64,000 nucleotides of DNA from Hysterangium stoloniferum (GCA_015178975.1 WHVD01000050.1:1-64000), one strand, 5' to 3'; positions 1-10,669 are shown, numbered from the stretch's first letter. The notes: generated from the sequence alone by a model not told the origin. Numbers and translations: made by a program.

Positions 1-606
1 TTTGTCCGTTGACAAGTATTCACTCGTTTGTTTGTTATATTCCTGTTACGGAATATTGCCTTCCTAATATGTCTTATTGTATTTCCGTTTTAAGAACACT
101 TCCGTTTCCGTCTTATTATGGTCTTAGTTTGTAGTACAATAATGAGCAGACTTATATTAGTTTCCGCGAATTTGTACTTTACCTTAGATCTGATATCGAC
201 TTAGTTTCTTATTCCTTCTCCCGTCTTTCTGTACGCTCGATATTCGGAACTCTTTGGAACTCTGAATATCCGTAACTCCCATCACAAGTCTCACCTCCGA
301 AATTAAGGACATTGAGCGTTTGCGTAGAGGCGCAGCACATAAGCTGAAGCCGACGTCCTGACCCTATCTAGTTGTTCCCGACCTTCCGGTGACTTCCCGA
401 TAGTTCCGGAATAAGTTCCCGACACGGCACTTAACAGGAGACAATATTCCGAAACGGGAATATAATAAACAAACGAGTGAATACTTGTCAATGAACAAAT
501 TACCAAATGTGGAACAAGGGAAGAATGCAGAAGATACGTTAACTATGATGTTCTGTAGTCGGAGATTGGAAGTCAGATATTAAACATCCAGGAATGGGTC
601 GTAACA
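1..606. repeat. Two LTR pieces of one gypsy-type LTR family in inverted orientation
   Basis: Positions 1-436 are the 3' part of an LTR on the + strand, ending CTTAACA. Positions 437-606 are the 5' part of the same LTR on the - strand, ending GGTCGTAACA when read on +. The same family is seen whole as a solo LTR at 12890-13431. The two pieces overlap in content, so bases 1-58 and about 442-500 form an inverted repeat. The element starts outside the window. No coding capacity is visible. Confidence 0.8.
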
Positions 607-1469
607 ACCTGTCATGATTGATCCTCCACTTACATTCTGTTCTGTCCCTAATACCCAGTTCAGTATTTGCTCATCTCATTTTATGTTTACTTGTTTTGCA
701 CTTCATTATTACCAGATTTGGTATTGCATATAATTCAAAGTCTATGGAGGATATCTGAAAACTATTAAGTATACCAAATTCTAATATACTCTAAAGGTCA
801 TTTAAACATCTGGGATGTGATTCAAACATAATTTAGTTTTTAAAACTTTCAAAAAGTTTTAAACTCTCTCATACATTACAAACTAAAGAATCTTTCTGGA
901 CACGAGTAGACAATAAAAAAACTAATAGTTTGAAACACTAATACTTTTAAAAAATAGATACCTTTAGATAGTCCATTCCATGCATATGTATATCATTGGT
1001 ACCTCTAAATACATATGTATTACTTTGGAATGGATCTGTCAATCTGAACAGATTTCTACTTGATTCAACATACCCAGAATATATAGGTGGTTTCACTTAA
1101 TCAAGAAAGCTGTGGTATGAAAAATCTCCAATGACATCTCATATATTTTACATGGAAATAACTACAGTTTATCTTTTAAAAAACAAATTAACAACAAAGG
1201 TATTAGCAAGTATTTACATAACTTAAAAAACTATATACAATAGGTTCTATTAATTGACTCTGAATTGTTTAGAATGTAATATGGAGAATTGTTTCTCATG
1301 GTTGGTGGTTAACAAAATAATAGTCTCAGAATAGATACTGCTATTTAAAGATGGAGTTTTGTAAAAATAGGGCTTTTATTAGTAGACATTTGATATTATA
1401 ATGATTATGGACAACCTCCTATATAGTCTCCCATACTTGTGTACTTACAATCCAGTTGGAATCTCAAAC
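607..1469. other. AT-rich non-coding stretch
   Basis: No credible reading frame was seen. A short imperfect inverted repeat lies at about 970-1038, with TCCATTCCATGCATATGTAT on one side and a matching reverse copy on the other. The composition is AT-rich and CpG-poor like the old transposon remnants around it. Confidence 0.5.
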
Positions 1470-1801
1470 TAGTTACACCCCAAATATGTCTTGATCCAGC
1501 CTCTACTCCTCTTGTCTGTCTGCATGCTCGATTCCTGGAACCCCATGGGACCACTGGAATCTACATCTTCCTTGTAGGTGTTCCATCAGCTTGAAATATG
1601 GACAGCTGAATGAATGTATGAGGGTGCAGCACATAAGCTGAAGCCAAGTCCATCCCAGTACTCTGGTAATTATTCTGATACTCCTTGTACCAATCGCCGG
1701 AAACTCCCTGGACTATTACCCAGGGACTCCACAGGACATTCCCAGAAAGTGTCCAGAATATTACTGGAAACTCTACAGCTCAAGATCCTCAGAACTTAAC
1801 A
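1470..1801 (+). repeat. Solo LTR remnant (gypsy-like)
   Basis: The stretch ends CTTAACA at 1801 and holds the block GCAGCACATAAGCTGAAGCC (1626-1645) that recurs in all related LTRs of the window. The 5' end is put near 1470, where a GTTACACCCC string resembles the family's TGTTACGACC start; no target duplication was found, so this end is approximate. Confidence 0.6.
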
Positions 1802-1933
1802 CAATGCCTTGCAGTTTATTACTCCAACCAATAGCACCTCCAGCCATCCACCACCACAGCATCACCATCTACTTGCTGACCCCACCTGGTGCAAAGGCAA
1901 TTAGTTCTGGCTGGGTGTTTAAAGTCAAGTACA

Positions 1934-2242
1934 CACTCGATTCCTGGACCTCCCACCGGAACTCCAGAATCTACATCTTCCTTGTATGCATTCTGTCAGC
2001 TCAAAATATGGACATCTGAATGAGTGTATGAGGGCACAGCCCATAAGCTGAAGCCAAGTCCATCTCAGCAGTACCTCTTCTGGTAATTATTCTGATACCA
2101 CACTCCTTGTACTACTAATCCCCAGACCTATTACCTGGGGACTCTGTGGGACAGTTCCCGGGAAAAAGTGTGTTCAGAATAAATTACCAGAAACCTCCAC
2201 AGGACTTCCTCTGAACTTATCCTTTATGTTCAGAACTTAACA
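1934..2242 (+). repeat. Second LTR remnant in tandem with the one at 1470
   Basis: It repeats the 3' two thirds of the preceding LTR with about one fifth of bases changed, including the variant block CACAGCCCATAAGCTGAAGCC split by changes at 2033-2055 and the CTTAACA end at 2242. The two may be the LTRs of one collapsed element, or separate insertions. The 132 bases between them show no gene. Confidence 0.6.
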
Positions 2243-2476
2243 TGATGAAACACAAGTATTCTTGTGAGGTGGAAAATAAAACATACAGTCAAATGGGTGA
2301 CAGGAGAGTGTCAGGATGGAGATGGGAGGGATGACTAAAAGGGTAATCTATGGTGAAACATGTGTTGGGGCACTGCAGGTGGTGACATGGTGGTCAGGGA
2401 TACTGATAGCAGGGTGCCTGAGGGTTCTGAGGGTAAAACCAAGTTGTGAGGGGTCTGAAATGATAGGATCCTAACA
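2243..2476 (+). repeat. 3' part of a solo LTR ending GGATCCTAACA
   Basis: The right end, GGATCCTAACA at 2466-2476, and the G-rich stretch before it match the end of the solo LTR at 45433-47433 and the remnant ending at 36781. The left end was not located. Confidence 0.45.
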
Positions 2477-2700
2477 GAGACACATAACCTGGGCAGAGAA
2501 GGATGAAGAGAGAAGGAAAGGGTACATGCATGTTCTGGAGGAAAGAGAGGAGGCTGATCAGAGGAGGAGTAAGAGAAGGACAGGGGACACAAACATCCTG
2601 GAGGAAATAGAAGGGGGGGGGGATCTGAGGAGAATGTAGAGAGATGAAAAAGGGTACATGTACCCACTGGAAGAAAGAGAGAGGAGGTTAGCTATGGTAT
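2477..2700. repeat. Purine-rich degenerate tandem repeat
   Basis: About three units of roughly 65 bp, each with a core like GGGTACATG followed by a CTGGAGGAAAGAGAGGAGG string, are visible near 2515, 2580 and 2645. The + strand is almost pure G+A. Open frames here are by-products of the skewed composition. Confidence 0.5.
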
Positions 2701-3290
2701 CTTAGCACACATATGGACCGGGCATGCGTACTGTGACTTAGTTGGTTTGTATCTATTTCCTATTTCCCTTATGTTTTCCAGGACCGAGGATTTGGGACTT
2801 TTGTAAAGAGTTTCCGGTAGGAGTGAGACCTTATTGTCTCTGAAAGCATACTCCCAGTTAATGTACAGTACTTGCTGAGAAAGATAAAGATAGACGATCA
2901 AGACGCTCACTAAATTTGCCGACTGCGAAAGATGGGGGTGTCGCCCATATAATATAATAATGGGCAATTCGTAATAACGTACGACGGTAGATAAAAAAAA
3001 TGACTAATCTTCGCAATGAAAAAGTATTGATTGAAATGATCCAACGCGTAAAGGCCAAAGTACAAGGAACAGATCTACTAATTATTAGTATGTCATTTAG
3101 CGTGGGGAATGTAGTTTATGTAAAAATTACATGAACGCAGGATGAGACGTGGGTGAATACTCCTTTGGCACGATCCATCTGACAAAGTATTATTATTGGT
3201 GGTCCCTTCCCATACAAGTGTACGTTGTTCCTCTCTCAGTAACCGGGAGTTGTTTGGGTGATGGTGGGATGGATACACTTAGTTCTTAAT
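2700..3290 (-). pseudogene. MFS transporter pseudogene, shortened copy (fragment A)
   Basis: On the minus strand the block near 3278-3100 keeps the family run after TM6 (NNSRLLREEQRTL, then IHPRLILRS), and the block near 2880-2800 keeps the last-exon signature VLYINWEYAFRD. The exons between them, which in the intact gene at 39586-41680 encode the second half of the membrane domain, are mostly lost or scrambled. Stops and frame breaks are frequent. It lies head-to-tail with a second broken copy at 3448-4690, so this is a local array of MFS copies. Function is lost. Confidence 0.75.
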
Positions 3291-3447
3291 GCATTTCTAT
3301 AATGTTTCGCAGCCCGCACAGGGAAGCCTAATAAGTAGAGATTTGGTTCCCATGGATTATCCGGAACCTTTGGAGCAGAAAGATACAAATAAGGTTGCGG
3401 AGAAGGAGTTACATACACTATAATTTTACAACGATACGACATGTGAG

Positions 3448-4690
3448 TTATGGTTGAAACCGATATTCAGGATGCTGTGAGCCAAGCTCGTCGAGCTCAG
3501 TCTGCGATTTCCCAATTAATCGATCATCGCGCTCGCCGCGCTCTCTTTTCGCATTCTCCCAGTGAACGTACAGCACTCCAATGATGGCCAGAATAAAAGA
3601 AATACACGCCCACGCCAGATTCAGGGAAAAGCCATGACGACTAGCAAATTGTTAGATAATGCAAGGTCGCAAAGAACAGACGGCATACTATTTTGGAGCA
3701 TCACTTGGCAAATACGCCCAAACACTGGCGCATATAACGTTCTTTCAGCGAAAATAAAGCCAAGGATACGAACACGTTACCTTATAAGAGAACCGATACC
3801 ACCTGCTCCAGCTACGATAGCGATGTTCGCGCCACGCACTGGCTCTGGAGCTGAATTTTCAACAGCCCAAGAGAGGAAAAATGGGACAGTTGACGCGGTT
3901 CCCCCAAAAGCCAGGAAGCATGCTCCGTATCTGGGATGGTTCAATCTCGAACTTCAGAACTTGAAGCAGATAGCGAGAGACGTACCGGGTATGAGAGTTA
4001 TCTGACACAACAAGAATTCCATAGCCAACGATGGTCACTCTATGGCCGCGATAGCAATAAAAATTCCGCGTTGTCGTAGCCGGTATGACATACGCGTTCC
4101 CAACGGCACAAGCACCTTGTACGAGTTGCGGTGGGACTGTCCGTAGTTGTGCTTCAACGGTCGCTAATAAAATTAATCATTGAGCAAGAGCAAGACAAAA
4201 TCTAGAAAAAAGCCCACTGAATTTTCCAACTGCAAAGGACAGAAGAGTGTCGGCCATATAATATAATATTTGTAACTGGGGACAACTTACGGCTTGCGAT
4301 GATAGTAGGCAAAAATATAACAAATCCTTGCAATGAAATATTGGCTATTCCGAAACCCAAAGCGCAAATGCCAGCCTACAGTAGATAATTATAAATTAGG
4401 ACACGCCATATAGGATGAAAAAAAGAAGTTTACGTGAAAGGTAAATGAACGCAGGATGAGACGTGGGTTAATTCTCCTGTAGGACAATGCATCTATTAAA
4501 TTACTATTTGTTGCGGTCTCTTCCACAAGTATGCGTTCATCCTCTGTCAATAGCCAGAAATTCTCAGGGCGATTTGGAATGTAGAACACGCAGAGTATCC
4601 CAATCGAGATGGTAATGATCCCCTCCACTAGAAAAATCTTCCGCCAAGAGGTAACTGACCTTATTGAATCAATAGGAAATTACTCTACAA
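3448..4690 (-). pseudogene. MFS transporter pseudogene (copy B)
   Basis: Minus-strand copy of the ACS-type (Dal5/Tna1-like) MFS gene. Visible pieces in coding order are WRKIFLVEG...ITISIGILC near 4650-4600, TEDERIL and LILRSFTFHVN near 4550-4430, EAQLRTVPP near 4150, YGACFLAFGG and SAPEPVRGA near 3930-3810, and an intact-looking last exon ending LGSQHPEYRFQP with stop at 3448-3450. Two small frame breaks lie in the exon around 4120-4030 where the sister copy at 16921 is open, and the 5' exons are absent. The downstream part is therefore recent in decay while the upstream part is replaced by an older copy at 4690-5395. Confidence 0.8.
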
Positions 4691-5395
4691 AGTCAATATA
4701 CATATAAATGGTATCTGTTTGCGTTGTTTTAGCAATCAATCAAAAGTAATCAATGCTTTCCACATGTCTAATATCACGTAACACCTCTTGGGTTCAGATC
4801 CATTGTACCTTGAGTTGACATAATTGACATATTTATAAAAGTTCGCGACATCTGAACGGCAGCAATAACGAAAAGTACGTAGCTGGTCTTCGACATGCGT
4901 ATAGAGTGAGGTAATATTTACCGAGCTGCGGAACTCGCTGAAGTGGTCAATCCGCTAAGAAATAATTGAAGTTAGTCCTTGAAAGGAGATGCTGTTAAAT
5001 ACGTATCCTAGCCCGTATATGGAAGCCTAATAGGTAGACAATTAGTTCCTGTAGTTTGTCTGATTCCTGCCTAGGATGAGAAAGATGTGCAATGGAGTTG
5101 AAATTCGAAGGACCGTGTCATGACGCGCTTTATATCTCCACATGTTCGCTGCGTCATCAGCTTCAATTGGTTTGAGCAGAGTGAGTTCCCTCTATGACAA
5201 TATCTTGGAAGTTTCTATCATCAGGGAAAACGAGCAGAATCACTTCCCTTGAATTCCCCGATACAGTAGTAATTATCCTCTTCACAACGACAATCTTCCG
5301 CCGTGATAAGACGGATCGCATGGAAACAAACTGTAACCCATGCGATCAGACCCTCAACTCTGAGGAAAACATATCATTGAAGGTATCTTATCGAT
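4690..5395 (-). pseudogene. Strongly decayed MFS copy, duplicate of the one at 58260-63965
   Basis: Read on the minus strand this segment matches the + strand of 58260-58716 joined to 63665-63940, without the copia element found there. It keeps scraps of the MFS gene: a decayed WRK...ITT...FPDD exon near 5290-5200, SFQGL near 4990 and EDQLRTF near 4890. No open frame longer than a scrap remains. It serves as the empty-site control for the copia insertion: the paralogous junction is at about 4923-4946. Confidence 0.7.
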
Positions 5396-6545
5396 GACGT
5401 AACGCAGCCCTCCGATCTTCGGTGAGGCAGGCTTGGGTTGAGAGGGTGAAAGCTATTTGTTCGTCTTCGGGATGACTTTGGCGATACTGGAGGCGGAGCC
5501 TGGTGTGATAAGGGAAAGTGGAGATCATCTTTGGTTAAAGGAAACTCTGGGAGGACAATGTGGGCGACGTCGGCGACGTCGGCGTCGGCCTCGAAAAGAG
5601 TAGAATAGCAGGCAGCGGTGTGACAAGGAACATCCATGCCAAGTCACATTCTTATTAAGATATACGTATGGAATCCATTGTTTCGGGTCTTTCAATTTGA
5701 CCATTCGCAGAGTGCCTTGGTATGCCGTGCGCATGTGGAGGGTAACGATGGTGGAAAACATGATATTAGTAGATAGTAGATACCAGGCATAGATATATGG
5801 CAGGTACCCAATCCGTAGCTTGGCAGATCCATCTTCTAATGGATTGGTATGATGGAGTTGCCTGACAGCCTGTTGGGAGCTGCCGTTGCGTTGGAAAGTC
5901 GAGATCCCGGAGTTTCCTGTAGTTGTGCCGCGGTTATACGCATAACGTTGAATATTAAAAATAGCATGCTTGATGCAAACTACGTCGCCGGATATTAAAA
6001 GCTCATTACCGGTGAGTGATGGGACATAAAAATCACGTCTGAGGAGAATGTGCAACAGCAACGTCCCAAGTAATGCGTAAAGCAATGACGATGTTCAGTG
6101 ATCACGTGAGTGTGTAACAGTTCTTCTGCAGACGCACCGGTTGCCCCTCCTTGTAGAGTCCGCATGTGAGCTGAGGCTGGTATGCACATTCCGGAGCTGT
6201 CGCGTATGTCGGAATTTCATAAAACCTATATAGGCGTCTTCCGCCGGGTCTTATAATCCCGATAAGGTCCTTATGAGAATCAGAAGTCGCATATAAAGCC
6301 TACTGTAACTGTAAGGCTTACATACCTTATAAATATTTTTTAAGGGCTCATAAGGGGTACATGATAGTCTTGGAGTTTCGTAATTGATTCCGCGCAGCGC
6401 GGCGGGCGGTCAATTCTCGTGTTGCAAACCCAAGGGAGCGGGTTCCGTCGAAAGTTATGGATTCTATTCGCCCGACAGTGTGGAAAACAATTTTCCTCTG
6501 TGCTGGGTCGTCCATTCTCCAGCTCATAAAAGCGCCATCACCACC
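5396..6545. other. Possible decayed gene on the minus strand; otherwise no clear gene
   Basis: The minus strand of about 6085-5400 has overlapping open frames whose joined reading looks partly protein-like: a hydrophobic stretch near 5850-5700 and a polar, proline- and arginine-rich tail near 5560-5400 ending in a stop at 5374. No family is recognised, and no consistent set of introns joins the pieces. CpG content is normal, unlike the transposon blocks. It could be a small membrane protein gene or its remnant. From 6190 to 6545 nothing but the presumed Nramp promoter is seen, with a CATAAAAG string at 6525-6532. Confidence 0.25.
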
Positions 6546-8730
6546 ATGTCTATTAGAGATATGCCCAGCATGGACCACGGCAAAGGCTTGTCAAGCATAC
6601 AGATTCCCCCTTCTCAGGATTTTCATCCGCCGCCCTCTCGTCGACGGAGATTGGTTTCAACTGCATCTACTGCATGGCGCACAGTGTCACACCATTTCAC
6701 TAGACATGCTGGGGCAGGCGTTATGGCCAGCGTCGCATACTTCGACCCGTTAGTCCATGGCCGGTCTGCAGGCTCCCTGACACTTACAATTTCTTCACTG
6801 TTAATTCAGAGGCAATTGGAGCGTTGACCTGCAAGCAGGATCAGAATACGGATATAAACTGTTATTTGTCATTCTCCTAGCTGGGTTGGGCGCGATTGTC
6901 CTCCAGGTCTGCGTTTTCTTGCTGCTTCTTATTCCATCCACTTAGTGCCGCGTTTAGGTCTTAGCATGTAGATTAGGAAGCGTTACTGGACTAGGTGTGT
7001 GGCCTTCATCTTCATTGATATCATTGGTTTTTTTTAATGTGCTTCAGATTTGGCGTCCCATTGCCGCATCCTCCTACACGACCATCCCCGACACCCTCGT
7101 CTAGTGAGGCGACTTCTTTTATACCCTCTCTACGCACTATGTGAGTAACTCTGTATGGTGTTGGACTGTAAATCTAAATGCCCCTTGCAAGGTGAGATTG
7201 CCATCATATCGACCGACCTAGCAGAACTACTAGGCAGCGCAATCGCGTTGACGATGATTTTTCCTAAATTGCCACTATGGGTCGGTGTCATTCTGACATC
7301 TCTGGATGTGCTCGTTATCCTAGCCGTTAGTGATGGAAAGGGGCGCCCGGCACGACTGTTCGAAGGTATCATTGTATTACTAGTACGGGATGGCCTTACA
7401 GTTACGGTGAACAACCATTGATATGTTTGCCTTTTCAGGTATTGACGGTCTTGATATGCTTTATCGTCCTTATTGTGAAGGTCGATCCACAATGGCCAGC
7501 CGTATTCCATGGCTTTCTGCCTTCCAAAACGCTCATCCGACCTGGAGCATTATATATATGTGAGCTACATTTCAGGAAATATCGGACTTTCATGCTTATT
7601 TTTCGCCGTAGCCATAGGAATATTAGGCGCCACTGTCATGCCTCATGCCTTATTCTTAGGTTCCTCGCTTGCGACCCTTGACCGTATTTCCACTGCACAA
7701 CCTACGCTTCCCAGTCCATCTATCTCAGGATTATCTAGATTCCAGAAAGTGTCAACTTATATTCGATCCCTGTTGACTCCTGTGCCTGGAGGGGAAGATG
7801 GCCCTGATCGACAGACACGTCACGAATACCGCCAAAACAACACACTCTCTTTTGTGCGTTCGCACCTGGGACATGGAATGACAGACATCAGTAGGTCAAA
7901 AGTGCGTTGACTGTTCTTCAACTGATCGCCATATCTAGCTATGAGTCTGCTGGGTATAGCAGTTCCTATAAATTCGGCGTGGGTTATTTGCATCCACAGA
8001 GCGTATCAGTATTGACATCGTTTTAGAATTCTGGTTTTGGCTGGCACTGTATTCTTTGAAGCTGGGGATGGATCGTCCGATGCAGGTCTCTTTGAAGTAC
8101 ATGATTTAATCGGCGCCAAGTTAGGAAAAGGTCCGGCAGCGTGTTAGTTTTTGTCATCCGTCACTCATGTATCTTGCATTTTGTAGGTGCTGCATTTATG
8201 TTCGCCCTCTCACTGCTTGCAGCCGGTCAGAGTGCGAGCATCACTGCAACGCTCTCCGGACAAATCGTTTCGGAAGGTTTCCTAGAATGGAAGGTTTCGG
8301 TAAGAATACAGTTATATCCGCAGGTACGCTGGCCTGATATTTTTTATCGTAGCCTTTCGTCCGTCGCCTGGTGACCCGTCTAATTGGTTTAATCCCATCG
8401 GCACTTGTTGCTGCGTTAGTAGGTCGATCTGGCATCGATGCACTTCTAATTGCATCTCAAGTTGTCCTTTCGATCGTCCTGCCATTTGTTATCTTTCCGC
8501 TCGTATATCTTACGTCAAGCCATGTGGTTATGCGTGTCAAAGTCCCCATTCCCAACACTGCGACAGACTTGTCAGATGTATTAACGGAAAAGACACCCGA
8601 TTTTCAAGGGGAGGAAGAGGAGATCAATTACCGCAATAACAAATTCGTGATGGGCTTGGGATACATGATTTTCAGTCTTGTTGTGGTTGCTAACTCATAT
8701 GTACTTGTGACACTGATGCGGGGGAATTAA
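6546..8730 (+). CDS. Nramp-family divalent metal transporter, 11 exons
   Basis: Proton-coupled Mn2+/Fe2+-type importer of a membrane (Smf/Nramp family). Exons read as 6546-6748, 6810-6906, 6958-6994, 7048-7140, 7192-7382, 7439-7559, 7612-7890, 7939-7978, 8027-8130, 8187-8299 and 8353-8730; they sum to 1656 nt, giving 551 aa with all phases closing. The TM1 metal-site motif DPGN (VAYFDPGNW) spans the first intron, and the TM6 motif MPH is present in GATVMPHALFLG. Other family runs are STDLAELLGSAIAL, GRPARLFE and AAGQSASITATLSGQIVSEG. Length fits fungal Nramp proteins. The start at 6546 has an ACC-ATG context; an in-frame ATG at 6570 is the alternative. No stop or frame break was found, so it is probably functional. 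Its neighbours are unrelated mobile elements. Confidence 0.9.
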
Positions 8731-8935
8731 GTTCCATACAATCGCCTACTATAATTCACCAATCTCGTAGCTTTACATTTGAATATTATTTATCAAAACT
8801 GTTGAAATTAGCTGCCGAATTCTCGCCGACGCTCCTCTACTTTCAGCTTGACATGTGCATCAATATTCCTTCAAGTAAAAGTTATTAAACCTATAAGAGG
8901 GCTGAGGCCATCATCTTCACAATACTCCAATATAA

Positions 8936-8940
8936 ATTCC
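8936..8940. repeat. Target site duplication ATTCC, left copy
   Basis: ATTCC lies directly before the miniature LTR element and again directly after it at 9352-9356. Five bases is the usual copia/gypsy integrase stagger. Confidence 0.9.
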
Positions 8941-8974
8941 TGTTAGTTTGAGTAATGCTAGCAGTGCTTCCCAG

Positions 8975-9045
8975 GGTCAGGTGGTGTAATGGTTAACACC
9001 CCTGCTATATATGCAGAAGCCCTGGGTTCAATCCCCAGTCTGGCC
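8975..9045 (+). other. tRNA-like module inside the left terminal repeat
   Basis: The stretch folds by eye as a cloverleaf: acceptor GGTCAGG with TCTGGCC (including G-T pairs), D arm GTG/CAC, anticodon stem CTGC/GCAG with loop TATATAT, and T arm CTGGG/CCCAG with loop TTCAATC. It carries an A-box-like TGGTGTAATGG and a perfect B box GGTTCAATCCC, the two internal promoter elements of RNA polymerase III. The loop lacks the invariant U33, so a working tRNA is unlikely. An identical copy is at 9258-9328. Confidence 0.8.
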
Positions 9046-9257
9046 ATTCATTATCTACACTTTTAACAGGTTATGGGCCCCGCTGTGTGCTATAGGGCAT
9101 GGTTCCTGTGTGTAGAGTGAACAGCTATATTTGTGTGTGGTATAGTGGACAAGTCTGGACAAAAGAGCCAGAGAGGACCTATATCTGCTTATAGTATAGT
9201 TGAGTGCTAGCATTAAGGGAGTGTGTTAGTTTGAGTAATGCTAGCAGTGCTTCCCAG

Positions 9258-9328
9258 GGTCAGGTGGTGTAATGGTTAACACCCCTGCTATATATGCAGA
9301 AGCCCTGGGTTCAATCCCCAGTCTGGCC
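9258..9328 (+). other. tRNA-like module inside the right terminal repeat
   Basis: Identical to 8975-9045 in sequence and fold, with the same A-box-like and B-box elements. Confidence 0.8.
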
Positions 9329-9497
9329 ATTCATTATCTACACTTTTAACAATTCCAGTGATAACCAATACCCAAATCCCGCACAATAAGCTCTCTGTTT
9401 TTGAGTGTCGAATCACTGAGGTTTCTCGGCGCACCTCTCCCACACTGACATTTCCTAAAGAAGTAATGATGACAAATATTGATCATGTGACAAGTTC

Positions 9498-10244
9498 TTT
9501 TTTTTTTTTTTTTTTTTTAATACATCTATATACCGCGTCGCATAACTAAGATACATAGCGGTTGGGAGAAAAGTACCCTAATGGTAGGTGGGGGCGGCAA
9601 GATGTGTATGTAGCTGGTTGGTATGGGCGAGAGGGTCGAATGAAGGGCGGGGAAGAGCAGGGATGGTGGGCCGGTTATGCTTTCCGGAAAGCATCAGAGG
9701 CGTCAATGAACTCAGCTAGGGCTTCAAGGCCTTTGTAGGTGCCGAGGATAATGGGGAGTGATAAGTCTTGAGAGGCAGTGCGGAGGGTGTGTCGGTGCTC
9801 CTCATGAAGGGGGCACGAGGAAATGATGTGGAGGCGGGACTGGATGTCTTCTGTGCCACAGGGACAGGAGGTGGGGAGGTCGGGAAGGAAACATTGGTAG
9901 TAGGCACCGAAGAAGCCGTGGCCCAAGATGGCCTGGATGACGCGTGTGTGGACGTGGCGGGGACCACCATATTCCTTGTGGAACTTTGAGAGTTTCACAG
10001 CAGGGGGTTTGTGGAGCGTGACGGCAGCTTGGTTGGTGTGGGGAAGGCGTAGCCAGTCTTGTCGCCAAAGTTTTAGGGAGCGGGACTTGGCACGTTCCAG
10101 GGCCCAGGAGATAGTGGAGTGGATGATGGGGGGGCGGGTAACAGCTTCTTTTGCGAGGAAGTCGGCCTCTTCATTGCCTTGGAATCCCTTGTGGCCGGGG
10201 ATCCAGGAGAGGGAGACATGGTGGGATGGGTCAACTAGGAAAGC
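9498..10244 (-). mobile_element. 5'-truncated LINE insertion with poly(A) tail
   Basis: A 747-bp non-LTR retrotransposon fragment on the minus strand. It ends in a poly(A) run of about 20 (the T run from 9498 on +) and is flanked by a perfect 15-bp duplication TCATGTGACAAGTTC at 9483-9497 and 10245-10259. Such a tail with a long variable duplication is the mark of target-primed reverse transcription. Only the C-terminal end of the reverse transcriptase polyprotein is present; the 5' part was lost at integration, as is common for LINEs. Confidence 0.92.
9675..10240 (-). pseudogene. LINE ORF2 C-terminus: RNase H end and zinc-finger-like tail
   Basis: The minus strand is open from the truncated 5' end to the stop at 9675. 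It begins with the end of an RNase H domain (WIPGHKGFQGNEEADFLA; compare W-x-PGH...GNExAD) and continues to a C-terminal block with CPCG...H...C spacing (TSCPCGTEDIQSRLH, then SSCPLH), as in fungal LINEs that carry RNase H after the reverse transcriptase. The frame has no stop, so it is young, but the piece cannot move by itself. In the intact protein the RNase H would remove template RNA. Assignment to a named clade is not possible from this end alone. Confidence 0.85.
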
Positions 10245-10259
10245 TCATGTGACAAGTTC

Positions 10260-10669
10260 ATTAAGTACTTTGCATTTACATGCCAGCAAACTGAACTATC
10301 TAATGCACAATGGACAACACCAATTCTCTGGCTACTCAACAATGCTCAAAGGCTTGGTGTAAACAACAATTGCTCCCTGATGCTAAATACAGGATTTGTG
10401 ACCATTGACGTGAGTGTGATTGATGAACAAAGAGAGCACAAAGGGCATGCAATGCAGAAATGAAGGACAGGGACATGTGGGTGATAGGAAAGAAGAGTAA
10501 GAGGCCACAAGAAGATGTTGTGGGGGATGAAAGGACCAATATTCACCAAAGGATAGAGGGTGAGGAGCCATATAACCCAGTCTTGAGTGAGGATGAGGAT
10601 GATTCTTCTGATTCAATTGAGGTAAAGAACTGCAGTCAAGGAGAAGTGGTCAGGAACACTATCAATTGA
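10260..10669 (+). other. Unassigned open stretch before a solo LTR
   Basis: An open reading of about 120 codons is seen with small breaks, ending with an acidic tail rich in D, E and S near 10600-10660. A cysteine-rich start (CSKAWC, then CDH) near 10330-10410 recalls short zinc-binding modules met in fungal repeat genes. No family is assigned with confidence. The reading is cut by the solo LTR at 10670. The pre-insertion sequence continues after 11117. Confidence 0.3.

Larger units (their letters stand above)
8941..9351 (+). mobile_element. Miniature LTR retrotransposon (TRIM-like) with tRNA-like LTRs
   Basis: A 411-bp element with two identical 128-bp direct terminal repeats (8941-9068 and 9224-9351), each TGTTAG...TTTTAACA, flanked by a perfect 5-bp duplication ATTCC. 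Directly after the left repeat is GGTTATGGGCCC (9069-9080), complementary to the anticodon arm of initiator methionine tRNA and the same primer site as in the copia elements at 18746, 36184 and 63361. A short purine run, AAGGGAG, precedes the right repeat. The internal part is 155 bp without coding capacity, so replication must have used proteins from another copia element. Identical repeats point to a recent insertion. Confidence 0.9.

Noticed and set aside
2335-2667. 110-codon minus-strand frame rich in Pro, Ser and Phe
   Set aside because: It lies in a purine-rich tandem repeat; composition alone keeps it open.
8975-9045. Genuine tRNA gene (Ile-UAU by loop position)
   Set aside because: The anticodon loop lacks U33 and the acceptor stem needs several G-T pairs; both copies sit at the same place in the terminal repeats of a mobile element.
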